Assembly (NCBI GenBank): GCA_944376715.1
Contig: CALWDO010000006.1
Location: 32,140 to 96,139 of the forward strand
Direction of reading: 5' to 3'
DNA from: an uncultured Lachnoclostridium sp.
GTDB lineage: Bacteria; Bacillota; Clostridia; Lachnospirales; Lachnospiraceae
Length of the DNA: 64,000 nucleotides
Position 1 is the stretch's first letter. Each line of letters opens with the position of its first letter. The notes under the pieces are model-generated. The model did no database searches. It had not been told where the DNA came from and worked only from the letters and a program-made list of their open reading frames with translations. This document shows positions 26,807 through 36,700 of the stretch, piece after piece. The translations under genes were made by a program, and so were the position numbers.

Positions 26807-27460
26807 TTACATCGTTGGATCATAATAAATATTATACAAGTCATTTGCTGCAACAACACATCCCTCCCCAAAGTCTAATTCAAAATATAAGTGCCCCATT
26901 AAATTATCCCTGTGCAGCGGATCTGCAGAAATCAGCAGGGCGGTTTCTCCGTCATCCGGAGACCGGGTCACTAATAATTCTGTGTCCTCCATGGTCTCAC
27001 TTCCCGCAGGAGTAAAAAACATTTTCACAGTTGCCGGAGTACCTCCTGTCCATTGTAAAAGTATACTTTCTATTTTCGCGGAATTGTACCACAAAGCTTC
27101 AGAAAAAACCTCTTCTTGAGTTTTATCATAAAAATGAAGGCTTACCAGCGCCGGATCTGCCCCATCCATTCCCGCCGCCATGTTCAATATATAATTCCAG
27201 ACAAAAATCCCCCCAAAAAACAAAGCCAAAATCCATCCAAAGAGATATGAAGCAGGGTATTTTTTCGGCTTTCTCTCTGTTTCATCCAAATCAAATGATA
27301 AGATTTCACATAACGCCCTTTTATTGGAACCAGTCGGGACTGACAGATTCCCTTCCCACTTAGATACTGCCTGGCGGCTGACGCCAATCTGTTCAGCAAG
27401 TTCTTCCTGTGATAATTTTTTGGCTTCTCTTTCCTTTTTTATTCTTTCACCTAATGTCAT
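26807..27460 (-). CDS. XRE-family regulator with single membrane helix and external domain
   Basis: 217 aa from the ATG at 27460 (AAAAGGGG upstream); a TTG start seven codons earlier is less likely. An HTH_3 domain (about 1-58; LSQEELAEQIGVSRQAVSKWE) is followed by a basic linker, one membrane helix (about 72-92) and an external domain of about 120 aa of unknown fold. It looks like a one-component regulator that senses something outside the cell. Upstream lie two GCAAC/GTTGC inverted repeats, likely its own operators. Confidence 0.82.
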   Translation of the reverse strand: MTLGERIKKEREAKKLSQEELAEQIGVSRQAVSKWEGNLSVPTGSNKRALCEILSFDLDETERKPKKYPASYLFGWILALFFGGIFVWNYILNMAAGMDGADPALVSLHFYDKTQEEVFSEALWYNSAKIESILLQWTGGTPATVKMFFTPAGSETMEDTELLVTRSPDDGETALLISADPLHRDNLMGHLYFELDFGEGCVVAANDLYNIYYDPTM

Positions 27461-27498
27461 TTGTAGTTTCCCCTTTTCCAAATACTCTCTGTTTCTGA

Positions 27499-27559
27499 AT
27501 ATTATTTTATACGCAACCGCGGTTGCAAACCAGCATTTTTCCGCAACTTTTACAGTTGC
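27499..27559 (-). promoter_or_regulatory. Promoter and paired operators of the XRE membrane regulator
   Basis: A perfect 14-bp palindrome, GCAACCGCGGTTGC (27513-27526), and GCAAC-7-GTTGC (27543-27559) have centres 31.5 bp apart, three helical turns. On the minus strand TTGCAA (27523-27528), 18 bp, TAATAT (27499-27504) could be the promoter, which would put the palindrome between the boxes. Confidence 0.65.
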
Positions 27560-27670
27560 ACCGCCTCATTGGCAAGAAACTATTGTTGATCCTTTCAAAA
27601 CATGCTACATTAAACATAAAATATCAGGGTCAAAAATTTTTCATCCCTGTCATTTCGGAGGATAATATCT

Positions 27671-28873
27671 ATGTATCATACAATCGTAACTTTGAAAAAA
27701 GGAGAAGGCCGCACAGTCAAAGCCGGCGGCATGTGGATCTATGACAATGAGATCGCCAGTATCCTGGGCAATTTTGAGAATGGAGATCTGGTGACGGTCC
27801 ATGATTTCGACGGCTATTTTATGGGATACGGCTTCCTCAATATGAACTCCAAGATCCGCGTAAGGATGATGTCCCGCAGAAAAGACCAGGTTATCGACGA
27901 GGCTTTTCTGGAACGGCGGGTACGAAACGCCTGGGAATACCGAAAAACCGTATGCGATACTTCCTGCTGCCGTGTCATATTCGGAGAGGCCGACTTCCTG
28001 CCGGGACTGGTGGTGGACAAATTTTCTGATGTGCTGGTGGTAGAATCCCTGGCCCTTGGCATCGACCGCATGAAGCTTCAGATCCTGGACATCCTGAAAC
28101 GTGTCCTGGCGGAAGACGGTATCGTCATCCGGGGCGTCTATGAACGCAGCGACGCCAAAGTAAGGGAACAGGAAGGGATGAAACGGCAGAAGGGATTTAT
28201 CGGCGATCCTTTTGATACGAAAGTAGAGATTCAGGAAAACGGCGTCCGCTATCTGGTCAATGTGGAAGACGGCCAGAAAACCGGTTTCTTCCTGGACCAG
28301 AAATACAACCGGCTGGCAGTGCAGAGACTCTGCAAAGGGAAAAAGGTACTGGACTGCTTCACACACACCGGTTCATTCGCGCTGAACGCAGCTGTCGCAG
28401 GCGCCTCAAGCGTGCTGGGTGTAGACGCCTCCGAGCTGGGCTGTGAACAGGCCCGTGAAAACGCCCGCCTGAATCAGGTGGAAGACCGCGTGACCTTCCG
28501 GTGCGCGGACGTCTTTGAACTGCTTCCGGAACTGGAACGAAAGGGCGAGACCTACGATGTGGTGATCCTGGATCCGCCTGCCTTCACGAAATCCCGCAAT
28601 TCCATCAAAAATGCGGTCAAAGGCTACCGGGAGATTAACCTGCGGGGCATGAAACTGGTGCGTGACGGCGGTTATCTGGCAACCTGCTCCTGCTCTCATT
28701 TCATGGATCAGGAATTGTTCGCCAAGACGCTTCGGGAAGCTGCCCACGGCGCGCACCGGCGGCTTCGCCAGGTAGAGTTCCGCACCCAGGCCTGCGACCA
28801 CCCGATCCTGTGGGCCGCGGACCAGTCGTATTATCTGAAATTTTATATTTTCCAGGTGGTAGAGGAGATGTAG
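27671..28873 (+). CDS. rlmI: RlmI-like class I rRNA (cytosine-C5) methyltransferase
   Basis: 400 aa, start after TTTCGGAGGA. An N-terminal PUA-type RNA-binding domain (about 1-75) is followed by a Rossmann methyltransferase domain. The SAM-binding motif is LDCFTHTGSFAL (about 224-235), and the motif IV region is ILDPPAFTKS, followed by CSCSHFM, which supplies the likely catalytic Cys. E. coli RlmI methylates 23S rRNA C1962; the target here is inferred by family. It is monocistronic. Confidence 0.9.
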   Translation: MYHTIVTLKKGEGRTVKAGGMWIYDNEIASILGNFENGDLVTVHDFDGYFMGYGFLNMNSKIRVRMMSRRKDQVIDEAFLERRVRNAWEYRKTVCDTSCCRVIFGEADFLPGLVVDKFSDVLVVESLALGIDRMKLQILDILKRVLAEDGIVIRGVYERSDAKVREQEGMKRQKGFIGDPFDTKVEIQENGVRYLVNVEDGQKTGFFLDQKYNRLAVQRLCKGKKVLDCFTHTGSFALNAAVAGASSVLGVDASELGCEQARENARLNQVEDRVTFRCADVFELLPELERKGETYDVVILDPPAFTKSRNSIKNAVKGYREINLRGMKLVRDGGYLATCSCSHFMDQELFAKTLREAAHGAHRRLRQVEFRTQACDHPILWAADQSYYLKFYIFQVVEEM

Positions 28874-28885
28874 GCAGAAAAGCAA

Positions 28886-28915
28886 TTGCCGAGCCAAGAT
28901 TTACCATGGTAAAAT
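28886..28915 (+). promoter_or_regulatory. Promoter of the zinc-ribbon triplet with internal palindrome
   Basis: TTGCCG (28886-28891), 18 bp, TAAAAT (28910-28915). A perfect 12-bp palindrome, TTACCATGGTAA (28901-28912), overlaps the end of the spacer and the -10 box and could be a repressor site. Confidence 0.5.
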
Positions 28916-28974
28916 AATTCTATTAAACCACGCGGCCAGACCAGGCGCCGCACAGATACGGAGGAATACATAAC

Positions 28975-29727
28975 ATGATCTGCCCTTACTGCGGATTTGA
29001 ATATGCGGACGACCTGCTCCGCTGCCCCCACTGCGGAGCAGAAAATGTCCGGGAAGCCCGGGAACAGCAGCAGGAAACGCTTCACTCTCTGGAAGAGGAG
29101 CGCGAAGATATCCGGCATGAGCCGGAGCGGATTCTGAGAAAGACCAACCGGGCTGCCGCCAGGATCGGCGTCCGCATCTTCATCGGAGTCATCATAGCCG
29201 CCGTCCTGATCGTAGCCGGAAGTTTCATATGGAGGCTCTGGACCCGTCGCACCCTGGCCCGCAATGTGGAAAGGCTGGACGCCTGCCTGGCCGAAGGCGA
29301 TTACGAAGGCCTGTCCGCGCTTCTTGACCGCATTGACTCCTATGATTCCGCCTACGATCCATACTATCCGGTATCGTATGCCTACCAGGATCTCTCCTAT
29401 GTGCAGGATGATCTGAAATGGTTCCGTACAGATCTGGAAAGCGGCCTGGAAGACTCTTATCTGCTGCAAAGTCTCTCTTTCGCTCTGAACGACGCTATGA
29501 ATGCGCTGATACGGGCCGAAAACGGAATCCAGGACGATCTGTATCTGGGCAACGAAGACGCCCTGCAGGACATCTATGATCAGGCCTGCGAACTGCTGAC
29601 CGGAACCTTAAAAGTCACGGAAGAAGAGATCGGGCAGATGTCGGAATTTTATGGAGATCAAGATTCTCTCTACGATGAATCGCTCTTTATTCCCTATGCC
29701 GCATTAGTCCTGGAACGATTGGAGTAG
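28975..29727 (+). CDS. Zinc-ribbon membrane protein, triplet member 1
   Basis: 250 aa, start after ACGGAGGA. The N-terminus is a zinc ribbon (Cys3, Cys6, Cys17, Cys20). A charged helix (about 25-60), a membrane helix (about 66-87) and an external or lumenal domain follow. That domain begins with a motif shared with the next two genes: L-x-E-G-x-Y-x-x-L, then a Tyr/Asp-rich stretch. Near the end LLTGTLKVTEEEI matches LLGMLKLTEDDI of member 2. I know no named family. The gene starts a three-gene plus-strand operon that converges on an Hsp70/J-TPR operon, so a role in protein quality control at the membrane is a guess from context only. Confidence 0.78.
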   Translation: MICPYCGFEYADDLLRCPHCGAENVREAREQQQETLHSLEEEREDIRHEPERILRKTNRAAARIGVRIFIGVIIAAVLIVAGSFIWRLWTRRTLARNVERLDACLAEGDYEGLSALLDRIDSYDSAYDPYYPVSYAYQDLSYVQDDLKWFRTDLESGLEDSYLLQSLSFALNDAMNALIRAENGIQDDLYLGNEDALQDIYDQACELLTGTLKVTEEEIGQMSEFYGDQDSLYDESLFIPYAALVLERLE

Positions 29728-29730
29728 CTT

Positions 29731-30504
29731 ATGAAATGTCCTTACTGCGGCGGAGAAGTCTCCGTCAATGATGTCCGGTGTCCTTACTGCGGAAACCTGA
29801 ATCCGGAAGGAGCCGCTTTTCAGGGAGAAGTACACAGACGCCGGAAACTGAATGAATACCTCAGGCAAAAGATGCGGGACCAGCTTCGGCTTCCCCTCGC
29901 ACAGAGGATCATGAATCTGGCCATTGTGATTCTGGCGCTTCTGTGGATTCTGATTACCGTCCTTGGCATGATCTGGTACCTGGTCCGGGATCCCCGGACT
30001 CTGGGGCTGGGCCGTCCTGACGATTATGAGTCTCAGATAGAAGCCCTCTATAATGAGGGCCGCTACGGTGAACTGTACGCATATATGGACCGTTACGGCC
30101 TGAATGGACAGGATTATCCCCAGTACATGCAGATGGCGCTGTATTACTACACTTACACAGACTTCGTTCAGTACAGCATGAACTGTACACAGGCGCTGGA
30201 AGAAGGATCTGTCCCGGGTGATTTCTATCTGAAATACGCCATCGACAGCGCGGCAGAACTGATGCAGCCGCATATTCCCGCCTATCCGGACACTTATCCG
30301 GTCAATCAGGAAAATCTGAGTGTCTATCAGGAAGAAGCGCGGACTTTTCTTCTGGGTATGCTGAAACTGACCGAGGACGATATCCAGGTACTCTATCCGG
30401 AGGAAGACGGCAGCGGATATGTCTCTTTTACAGATATTGAACAACTCATGGAACTGGCAAAAGAGCGTCTAAAAGAGGAGGGCTACCATGAATCAGAAGC
30501 GTAA
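29731..30504 (+). CDS. Zinc-ribbon membrane protein, triplet member 2
   Basis: 257 aa, beginning 3 bp after member 1. Zinc ribbon Cys3, Cys6, Cys17 and Cys20, a basic helix (about 34-58), a membrane helix (about 62-84) and an external domain. Shared with members 1 and 3 is LYNEGRYGELYAYMDR followed by a Tyr-rich helix; shared with member 1 is LLGMLKLTEDDI. The C-terminus overlaps the start of member 3 by 17 bp. The tight spacing and common domain indicate tandem duplication of one ancestral gene and joint function. Confidence 0.78.
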   Translation: MKCPYCGGEVSVNDVRCPYCGNLNPEGAAFQGEVHRRRKLNEYLRQKMRDQLRLPLAQRIMNLAIVILALLWILITVLGMIWYLVRDPRTLGLGRPDDYESQIEALYNEGRYGELYAYMDRYGLNGQDYPQYMQMALYYYTYTDFVQYSMNCTQALEEGSVPGDFYLKYAIDSAAELMQPHIPAYPDTYPVNQENLSVYQEEARTFLLGMLKLTEDDIQVLYPEEDGSGYVSFTDIEQLMELAKERLKEEGYHESEA

Positions 30505-30913
30505 TGCGCATCATCGCCGCTTTTTCATTAAAGGACTGATTATCCTTCTTCTGCTTGGCATGAACTATATCATGTTTTCTTTTTTCTTTTCCTCCGTTGT
30601 GGAAGATATTACTTATGACAATGAGAGTTACCGGGACGCCCGCCTGCTGGAACTGACCAGCGAAGGAGAGTATGCAGACCTGTACGAAGAGCTGAATCTC
30701 TACGACCTGTATGAAGATAAATATGACGATTACTGGGATGTGACCGACGCCTGGCATCTGTACTGCCGGTTCCTCGCCGCCAGGGAAGCCGGCTTTCCTG
30801 CGGAAGAGGAGACCCTCCGCTCCCGTCTGTTGGAATTGCCGGCCGACCAGGAGAACAGAACTGCGCAGACAGCGGTCGAACGGATCCAGGAACTGGTGCG
30901 GGAAGGCGCCTGA
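30488..30913 (+). CDS. Membrane protein, triplet member 3 (no zinc ribbon)
   Basis: 141 aa, starting inside the end of member 2 with GAGGAG just ahead. It lacks the zinc ribbon: a basic N-terminus (HHRR) is followed by a membrane helix (about 13-33) and the shared domain, recognised from LTSEGEYADLYEELNLYDLYE and the following Asp/Tyr/Trp-rich helix. It is a shorter relative of members 1 and 2 that lost or never had the ribbon. Its stop is 5 bp from the stop of the convergent methyltransferase gene. Function unknown. Confidence 0.75.
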   Translation: MNQKRNAHHRRFFIKGLIILLLLGMNYIMFSFFFSSVVEDITYDNESYRDARLLELTSEGEYADLYEELNLYDLYEDKYDDYWDVTDAWHLYCRFLAAREAGFPAEEETLRSRLLELPADQENRTAQTAVERIQELVREGA

Positions 30914-30918
30914 TTCCC

Positions 30919-32067
30919 TCAGGTATCTTCTCCCCTCAGCAGCCTATCCAGCGTAGGCCGGAATCCAAACTGTTCCTTCAGCGCGTCCACTTCCTGAAGC
31001 ATCGCGCGGCGCGTCTTTTCCGGTATATTGGAGCGCACGGCACGGATCAGAATATTTTTCGGCGTGTGGGACAGATCCACGAATTCCAGAAGCTGCGTCC
31101 GGTAGCCGCTGGCTGTCAGCAGATTTCCACGGATGGCGTCCGTCATCAGGGCCGCCGTCCGTTCTTTTATGATCCCGTAACGGGTCAGTATGGGAAGATT
31201 TCCGCCCTGCATCTGGCCGTTCAGCTCGTGCTGGCAGCATGGAACCGAAAAGATCAGCCGCGCGTTCCAGCGGACCGCATTGTACAGCGCGTAATCCGTC
31301 GCCGTATCGCAGGCGTGGAGGGAGACCACCATATCCACCGGATACGGGCACTCATATCCGTTGATATCTCCCAGTTCAAAGCGCAGATGTTCATAACCGT
31401 ACTTCTCCGCCGCCTGATTGCAGCGCTCTATCACATCCGCCTTCAGATCCAGACCGATAATTCTCACATCCAGCCGCCGGACCTGCGTCAGGTAATAATA
31501 CAGGATAAATGTCAGATAAGATTTCCCGCAGCCAAAATCGATCACCGTCAATATCCGGTCCTTTGGAAGAGTCCCGATCTCGTCGTCGATCAGCTCCACA
31601 AAGCGGTTGATCTGACGGTATTTGTCATACATGGACCGGACGATCTTTCCTTCTGACGTAAAGATTCCCATATCCACCAGAGGAGGGATCGTCTGCCCTT
31701 CTTCCAGGATATAGTTTTTCTTGCGGTTATGGCCCGTCTTCTCCTTTGGGGCCTGCGCCGTCTTCTTTTTCGTATAGGATGCTTTTCCGCCCTTGGAGAC
31801 ACGGACCGCATGTTCCCGTTCTCCGTCCCAGGCATTCAACTGACGGTACCCCTGCCGCATGGCTCCTTCCAGAAACTCTTTCAGTTCCTCCTCCGACATA
31901 TTCTCGTGAAATACCTGTTTCTCGGTATATTTCTCGGCCTGCCAGCCCTCTCCCAGACGGTTGATCACGATCCGCCGGAACTGCTCGTCCTTGCGGTACG
32001 GATTGCTCAGGATCATTTTATAAGGCTCCGAGGCCAGCACCGTCTCCAACATCTGTTGTAAATCCAT
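30919..32067 (-). CDS. SAM-dependent methyltransferase (Methyltransf_32-like)
   Basis: 382 aa from the ATG at 32067, which follows GGGAG and lies 4 bp after the Hsp70 gene; the longer frame would overlap that gene. The C-terminal half is a Rossmann methyltransferase: VIDFGCGKSYLTF (SAM motif I), IGLDLKADVI (motif II) and VSLHACDTATDYAL with a later PCCQHEL, a set typical of Methyltransf_32/METTL25-like proteins. The N-terminal 140 residues are specific, with a basic Lys-rich part before the core. The substrate is unknown. Its place as last gene of the J-TPR/Hsp70 operon suggests it modifies a client or the translation machinery. Confidence 0.8.
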   Translation of the reverse strand: MDLQQMLETVLASEPYKMILSNPYRKDEQFRRIVINRLGEGWQAEKYTEKQVFHENMSEEELKEFLEGAMRQGYRQLNAWDGEREHAVRVSKGGKASYTKKKTAQAPKEKTGHNRKKNYILEEGQTIPPLVDMGIFTSEGKIVRSMYDKYRQINRFVELIDDEIGTLPKDRILTVIDFGCGKSYLTFILYYYLTQVRRLDVRIIGLDLKADVIERCNQAAEKYGYEHLRFELGDINGYECPYPVDMVVSLHACDTATDYALYNAVRWNARLIFSVPCCQHELNGQMQGGNLPILTRYGIIKERTAALMTDAIRGNLLTASGYRTQLLEFVDLSHTPKNILIRAVRSNIPEKTRRAMLQEVDALKEQFGFRPTLDRLLRGEDT

Positions 32068-32071
32068 CTTT

Positions 32072-33766
32072 CTACTCCCACTCATCCAGTTTTTCCAGGA
32101 ATTCCATATATTCTCTCTTTGCTTCCGCAATACGTTCCGGGTCGTAGGTATCCAGAGCATGCTCAAATTCCCGAAGCATCCGTCCGACCTGCTCTCTTTT
32201 CACGCCCAGACTCTCTTCGTAGATCCTCTCGCCTCTCAGCAGAAGGACTTTATTCTCCTCCTTATCCCGGGGATGAATCTTCAGATAAGAGAGCGTCTTC
32301 AGTCGATCTTCAATCTCTTCCTCGCTCATGTCCAGATTCTGCCCTTTAAACACCTGGCGTACTTTCTTCCCGCTGGAAACGGATTTTACTTCCACTTCCA
32401 GGATCGAGTTAATATCATAGGTATAGGTCACGTCCACAGCCTCCTGCCCGGCTTTCCCGGCGGGAACTTCGATGAACAGTTCTCCAAGAGACAGGTTATT
32501 GACGGCGAAGCGGCTCTCTCCCTGTAAGATATGTACCCGGATCTTGGTCTGATTATCCCTCACTGTATACAGGCGTTCCGTACGGCTGGCCGGGATCACC
32601 GTGTTTCTTTCGATAATCGGGAGAAATACCCCGTCCTCATACTGATGATCGCCGTATTCCTGGACTACTTCCGTACCCAGGGTGAAGGGACAGACGTCGG
32701 TCAGGATCACCTCCCGGATACCGTCCCGGCGTTCTTTCATCGCCGCCTGGATCGCCGCTCCCAGCGCCACCGCTTCATCCGGGTTGATCTTGGTATCCGG
32801 AATCATATGGAACAGCTTTCCGGCAAATCTGCGGATCACCGGAGATTTGGTGGCTCCGCCCACCAGCACCACCTGATCGATATCCGAAAGACGGATATGG
32901 GCGTCCTTCAGGCTCCGCTTCACAGGCTGGCGGATCCTGTCCAGCAGTTCCTCACAGGCATCCTCGTAGTCGGGAAGCTCAACCGGGAATACATACTCTT
33001 GCCCCTCTATATTGCACCTCATCTCCGAAGTCCGGTTTTCTCCGAAGCCGATCTTGCACAGCTCCGCCTGGCGCCGGATATGCTGCTGGGTCTTTCCGCT
33101 CAGTGTAAAGCGGTTCAGCTGCGGATGGGCGTCGTAAAACATCTTCTCCAGCACTTCCGTGAAGTCTTCTCCTCCCAGGAAATTGTCTCCCGCCACCGCG
33201 TGGACCTCCAGGATCGTATCGTACAGTTCCAGGATAGATACGTCGAAAGTACCTCCTCCCAGGTCAAAGACCAGGAACCGCGCATGATCCTTTTTCTGCC
33301 AGAGTCCATAGGCGATAGCGGCAGCCGTCGGCTCGCTGATGATCCTCTCGACTTTCAGCCCGGCCAGTTCTCCCGCGCGCTTGGTGGCCCGCCTCCTGGC
33401 GTCGTTAAAATACGCCGGGACGCTGATCACCGCCTCCGTCACCGGTTCCCCCAGAAATGCCTCCGCATCCTCTTTCAGATAACGCAGGACGAAAGAAGAC
33501 AGTTCTTCTGCCGTAAACTCCTTGTCTCTTAATCGAAATTTCTTCCCGCTTCCCATGCTGCGCTTGAACAGAGACGCTCCGCTGTCCGGGCTCAGCAAGA
33601 TCTGTTCCGCCGCGGATTCTCCCACATAGACCTGTCCGTCTTCTCCGATGCTGACCACCGAAGGGGTCAGACGCTTTCCGATCCGGTTCGGGATCACACG
33701 GGGTCCTTCTTCTGTATAATAAGCCACCAGGCTGTTGGTGGTTCCAAGATCAATTCCTACTATCAT
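32072..33766 (-). CDS. Hsp70-family chaperone, HscC-like
   Basis: 564 aa, shorter than DnaK (about 610-640) and close to HscC. The nucleotide-binding domain (about 1-360) shows GIDLGTTNS (phosphate 1), DLGGGTFDVS (phosphate 2) and VVLVGGATKSPVIRR. A substrate-binding domain (about 365-490) and a short helical lid follow; the C-terminal EEVD-like tail of DnaK is absent. No grpE or dnaJ adjoins. Instead the gene starts 6 bp after a large J-like/TPR protein, which is the likely partner. In E. coli HscC also works with dedicated J proteins (DjlB, DjlC) rather than DnaJ. Confidence 0.9.
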   Translation of the reverse strand: MIVGIDLGTTNSLVAYYTEEGPRVIPNRIGKRLTPSVVSIGEDGQVYVGESAAEQILLSPDSGASLFKRSMGSGKKFRLRDKEFTAEELSSFVLRYLKEDAEAFLGEPVTEAVISVPAYFNDARRRATKRAGELAGLKVERIISEPTAAAIAYGLWQKKDHARFLVFDLGGGTFDVSILELYDTILEVHAVAGDNFLGGEDFTEVLEKMFYDAHPQLNRFTLSGKTQQHIRRQAELCKIGFGENRTSEMRCNIEGQEYVFPVELPDYEDACEELLDRIRQPVKRSLKDAHIRLSDIDQVVLVGGATKSPVIRRFAGKLFHMIPDTKINPDEAVALGAAIQAAMKERRDGIREVILTDVCPFTLGTEVVQEYGDHQYEDGVFLPIIERNTVIPASRTERLYTVRDNQTKIRVHILQGESRFAVNNLSLGELFIEVPAGKAGQEAVDVTYTYDINSILEVEVKSVSSGKKVRQVFKGQNLDMSEEEIEDRLKTLSYLKIHPRDKEENKVLLLRGERIYEESLGVKREQVGRMLREFEHALDTYDPERIAEAKREYMEFLEKLDEWE

Positions 33767-33772
33767 ATACTG

Positions 33773-36700
33773 TCAAATCTCCCCTCGAATTCTTTGGACG
33801 GTACTTTTGAGTTCCAGGTCGTTGGGACAGATCTTAAGAGCCTTCTCCCCGCAGGCAAGCGCTTCGCTCCAGTTTTCTTCTCCCATCCGGAAGATCATCT
33901 CTCCGATCAGGCCCTCGTAGCACTCCGGCTCCCTGCAGTATTTACAGCGCAGTCCCTCCCGTGTCTGTTCAAAATATGCAAGGGCCTTCTCTGTCTCTCC
34001 CATATACAGATAGCACTCGCCGACTTTGCTGAGCCTCTGGGGACGTTCCGCCGGATAGGACACATAGATCTTTTCGGAAATATATCCCCGCAGCATCAGA
34101 TCGAGCGCCAGTCTGGCGCATCTTGCCGCCTCGCCCCATCGTTTTTCCAGATACTGGATCCTTGCCTGCAGCATCAGATTTTGGATACGCTGGTCGTCCC
34201 CGGCGCTCCATACGGAACGTCCGTCCATCTCCTCCGCTTTTTTCAGCAGCCGCATGGCGCCGTCGTTGTCGCCGAAATGATGGAACAGCCGGTCCGCGCA
34301 TTCCGTATGTCTCCGGTAGATCCGCCTCGTTCCGCACTGCAGCGATTTCTTATAGTAATATTTCGCCTGCAGCATTTTCCCTTTCGCCACACAGATATCT
34401 CCAAGACGCAGCAGATGCTCTTTTTCTTCCGGAAACTTCTTATATGCCTCTTCGGCTTCTTCATATCTGCCCATATAACGGTACAGATTTCCCATATCTT
34501 CATAGAAAGACAGTTCGTCCGGGAACCATTCCAGGTCCTTCCGATAGCATTCGATCGCTTTCCCATAGTCGCGGAGAATCTCATAGCAGTCCGCCATATT
34601 GCTGTAGGGCATGATCTTTTTCTCTCCGGTCTTGTTCAGGCATTCCAGTGACTTTTCATACATTTCAATGCTTTTCTCGAACTGTTTTAAATGCTTGTAG
34701 CAGTAACCCAGGTTGTTGTAGGAAGCCCAGTCGTCAGGATTATAAGTCAGCGCCTTTTCAAAATCGGCGATGGCTTCGTCGAGCCTCATGGCTTCCATAT
34801 ACATCAGGCCCCTGTGCACCAGCGTATAGCATCCTTCCCAGTTCTCCACTTCCTGGTCCATGTACCGGACTGCCCGTTCAAAATCATCCGGGTTCGCAAA
34901 TCTGCGGTACCGCCGCATATAGATATCTGCCACTTTCTCATTCACGTCCCGGAACCCCGGATCCATATCCGCCGCTTTCCGGAAATGTTCCAGCGCCTTA
35001 TCCTCATAACCCGTATCTTCATGGCAGCATCCGACTCCGTAATACCACGCCGCGGTATCACCATACTCTTCTTTCGCCTGATCGTAGGAGAGAAGCGCCG
35101 CCCGCGGCTTTTCTGCGCTGCGCAGAATCTCCGCCCGCACCATGAAATACTGCAGCCGGGACGGATTGCCAAGGACGGCCCCCTGAAGATAATTCAAGGC
35201 GTCATCCAGCTCGTTGTCGTCCCATTTCAGCAGCGCCATCTCATATTTCAGTTCCGATATATCTTCCAGATCCGTTTTTTCTCTGTCCACGGCCTTCTCT
35301 AAAAATAACAGATCTGCAAAGATCTTCTTCCGGTCTTCGGAGTTATTCGCCAGATTGCGAAGCGCCTTCAGGCGGTACAGTTTCATCTGGTCGCTTGGCT
35401 CCACCTGATTTTCTTCCGCGCGCTTCACCACATCCAGGGCGTCCTCATACTGGTGGCAGAAGAAAAATACCTTCTCCGCCAGCAAGTACGGTTTGTAATA
35501 TCCCGGATAGATCTCCACCGCCCGATAGTAGTCATCCACCACCTGCTGTCCGTTCTGCAGGCGGAAATACGCCTCCTGCCGGTTCACATAGGCAGGATAG
35601 TAATTTTTCTCCATGGACAGAATCTGTCCGCATACATCAACGGCCTTTTCACAGGCGTCCATGGCGAGGAAGACTTCCGCCAGAGAGTTCATGCAGCTCA
35701 GTTTTTCCGATAAGACAGTGAGCTCAGGGATCCCTTTCTCCAGAAGTCCGGCCGCTTCTTCATATGCTCCGGTCTGATAGCGGCTCCATCCCAGCATCAG
35801 ATAGGCGGAACCCTTCCGGCGCAGACGCTTCGCCGCCTCCTCGGTCCCGTCGTCCTCCGTCGCCAGAATCAGGCGGAGCCATATTTCCAGCTCCGGTACC
35901 GCTTCCTGAAAACGGGACATGGCCGCCAGTACCCTTCCTTTCAGGTTGTGATAGCTGTACAGCAGGTTTTCAGCGGGCGTCGTCCCGAAAGGCGCGGAAA
36001 TATTCTCCGGAATATTTTCATAGCAGGACATCCCGTTCAAGATCTCCAAAGCTTTTTCAAACTCCCGGTTCTGGAAATAGCACCAGGCGATTTCCAGCTC
36101 CGTCTCTCTGCGTTCATCTCCTTCCGGAAGCCTGCGCGCCTTATCCTCATATCCGGCGATCAGATAACGGTTGGCCTCCGCCAGATATTCAGATAAACGC
36201 TCGTCGTTATTCTCTTCCATCAGATCCAGCGCCGCTTCTTTCGCCTTCTGCGCGTCGCGCCCGTTCTCCAGCCAATACCGGACCATACCGCAGCGGGCCT
36301 CGTAATTCTCCGGAGCTTTCTGCCAGCAGGCAAAGGCTTTCTCATGATCTCCGTATGCCCACTGCACATTTCCGGCCTGCGTCATGATATACTGGGAATC
36401 AGGCCAGGACTCTGCCAGTTCTTCCGCCTCCGCAAGGAGCGCGTCCTTCTGCAGCTTGTTCGCTTCTTCCGTCATCTCCGGGGCGTCCAGGGCAATCTTA
36501 TATAACGCCGACCGGATCCGCAGACGTTCCGCGCTCTCCCAGGGATAGAAGACGCCGTACGCACTGATCTCTTCCGCCTTCTGCGCCGCCTTTTTCCAGT
36601 CTCCCTGGTCGCAGATATTCCGGAGTTCCTGATATGCCCGGATATAACCGTCCACATCCACAGTCCCCGCATCGGCGTCCTCCCTGAGGCGCATCTGGTC

